A stretch of DNA of 64,000 nucleotides from Guillardia theta CCMP2712. Taxonomy: Eukaryota > Cryptophyceae > Pyrenomonadales > Geminigeraceae. The DNA lies in NCBI RefSeq assembly GCF_000315625.1, contig NW_005434618.1, positions 316,429 through 380,428 on the forward strand, given 5' to 3'. The translations under genes and the position numbers were made by a program. Every line of letters starts with the position of its first letter. The stretch's first letter is position 1. The notes under the pieces are model-generated. The model was not told the DNA's origin, ran no database searches, and saw only the letters and a program-made list of their open reading frames with translations. Below, piece after piece: positions 62,801 through 64,000 of the stretch.

Positions 62801-63996
62801 CCTCCTCATGCTCCCTCAGGTTACAGCGTCTACTCTCAGTGCCCATTGTCAAGGGCCTACACCATCTTCCGCTCCCTGGGCCTCCGGCATCTCCCGGTGG
62901 TGAACCAGAGGTTCGAGGTGGTGGGCATGTTAACCAGAGCCAACTTCTCTGAGAGAGTTCTGTACGTCTCTCCCGCCTGCTGGGACTTGGCTGAGGTGGC
63001 TGCAGGCACCTTGCTATACACTCCTACTACACCGAGGAGGAGCTCGTCCTCGACGCCCACGACGCCCCCAGCTGGCCTCGACTGCACTCGCGAGAGGTGA
63101 GCGCTGTTCCCGTGCCTCGTCCTCTGACGGTCGTCCAGATCCTCGAGCGGCAGCGGACGCGAGAGCCTCTCAATGCCGGCAGCGAGCTCGTGCTCCTTGG
63201 CGGCCCCTCGGAGGGCTGGCAAAGTCGCCTGGTCAGTGCCCTTGAGCTGGGAGGGTATCGCAGGAAAAGGGAGAGTGACAGGAAAGAGCTTGTAGAGTAT
63301 CTCAGCATATCTATTCTTTCACATGCCGTTAATGCTTCCCGCTCTTGTCTGCGTGCTCCTCTTTCGCCTGGACGGCTTGTTTGACATGCTCCTTGTGGTT
63401 TTGTGTTACCTGCTTCTTCGCATGCTGATGCGCTGCTGGGATCGACTTGTGGACCTGCAGAAGAGGATCATCGACGAGATCGAGAGGAGGAGGTTGACCT
63501 TGAGCAGCTCCTTCTTGCTGAGAACCTTGTGCATGCGACGCTGATACAGGGCTCGGCGAACAGCCTGAGCATGCTGGAGAGCGAGAGGTGAGAAAGTCAT
63601 CATCTCGGATACTGAGAGTGGGAAGACGAGGGGGATGGTTGACGGGGGGGGAGGGGGAGGAAAATAGAGGAGGGGATGGTTGACGGGGGGGGCGGGGGGG
63701 GGAGGAAGATAGAGGAGGGGATGGTTGACGGGGAGGGGGGGGGGGGAGGAAGATAGAGGAAGGGATGGTTGAGGGGGGGAGGGGGGGGGAGGAAGATATT
63801 GTACCTCTTCCGGACGATGGGAAGATAAGGGGGGCAATGCTGAAAAAAATCCTGTTCGTCCTCGAGGCATCATCCCCCTCTCTCTTCCTCCCTCTTCTCC
63901 TCCTCTCCTCTCTCCCTCCCCCTATCTTTTGCTCCCTCCTCTCCTCCTCTCCTCCTCCTCCCCGCTCCCATCCCCAGCATCTTCCGCTCCAGATGA
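59850..63996 (+). CDS. CLC family chloride transporter (CLC-6/7-like) with CBS domains
   Basis: ATG 59850 starts an acidic/basic cytosolic N-terminus. The membrane core follows from about 60350. AADGISEIKAYLNG replaces the usual GSGIPEIK selectivity block. ACGPEGPLIHIGAG keeps the gating Glu of GKEGP but has Pro for Lys. AFGAPIGGVLFALEEAAS has the internal proton Glu, pointing to a Cl-/H+ exchanger. AGYFMPSWLVGASIGRLFG is the C-terminal filter block. Between 61360 and 61620 is an unusual Cys-rich luminal insertion (about ten Cys). CBS1 is SDVMANPVKCLHTVEKVGNI; CBS2 (QCPLSRAYTIFRSLGLRHLP then VVNQRFEVVGMLTRANF) follows introns near 62462-62475, 62651-62820. Later small exons (HLAIHSYYTEEELVLDAHDA, ILERQRTREPLNAGSELVLL, EEVDLEQLLLAENLVHATLI) lead to a proposed stop at 63994-63996. 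An endomembrane location is inferred from subfamily. Confidence 0.88.
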
Positions 63997-64000
63997 CCGG

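Overview
The window is eukaryotic nuclear DNA: multi-exon genes with GT-AG introns, mostly 45-60 nt, many with a CTGAC branch-like motif, no operons, and abundant pentanucleotide and trinucleotide microsatellites. Two 100-N runs mark assembly gaps. A signal peptide followed by an F-V-V-S-P transit-like segment on the M3 peptidase, together with AIR9, CLC, anoctamin and Reeler-oxidoreductase genes, suggests an alga with a secondary red plastid. A cryptophyte such as Guillardia is my best guess from the sequence alone, not a confirmed identity.

Layout. 1-1935 (-): N-terminal part of an SHPRH-like SNF2 ATPase, running off the edge. 2376-4744 (-): anoctamin/TMEM16. 5427-7870 (+): oligoendopeptidase F-like M3 peptidase with a plastid-type leader. 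8458-9591 (+): possible ciliary CFAP96-like protein. 10228-15008 (+): AIR9-like microtubule protein (LRR plus A9 Ig-like repeats), broken by a gap. 15104-16724 (-): DUF4336 protein. About 17443-29825 (+): giant secreted modular protein (two kinds of beta-type repeat, LamG-like, Cys-rich, B-lectin-like and CUB-like modules). About 30000-32052 (-): EGF-LysM secreted protein. 32286-36655 (+): Cys-rich, coiled-coil, pseudokinase-like protein. 38078-39918 (+): MIB/HERC2-like plus SEL1 repeats. 41040-44491 (-): unrecognised multi-exon gene. 44984-46010 (+): B-box-like plus RRM-CCCH RNA-binding protein. 46224-53267 (-): Reeler plus NOX/ferric-reductase protein with a gap. 56166-58644 (-): F-box-LRR protein. 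59850-63996 (+): CLC-6/7-like chloride transporter with CBS domains.

The outstanding observation is in the 32286-36655 gene. Between 32553 and 34046 there are 15 introns of about 60-112 nt separated by 14 microexons, twelve of 3 nt and two of 6 nt. Every one is phase 0 and bounded by AG and GT, and joining them keeps one reading frame from an ATG into the kinase-like exon. The introns resemble one another, so the array probably arose by repeated duplication or insertion of an intron. Transcript evidence is needed to show that the microexons are retained.

Several genes concern the cell surface or endomembranes (giant adhesin-like protein, EGF-LysM protein, Reeler-NOX, anoctamin, CLC) and two the cytoskeleton or cilium (AIR9, possible CFAP96), but nothing shows they form one pathway. 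Intergenic DNA carries G-rich GGGGTA blocks near several gene starts, GC-rich palindromic patches and microsatellites.
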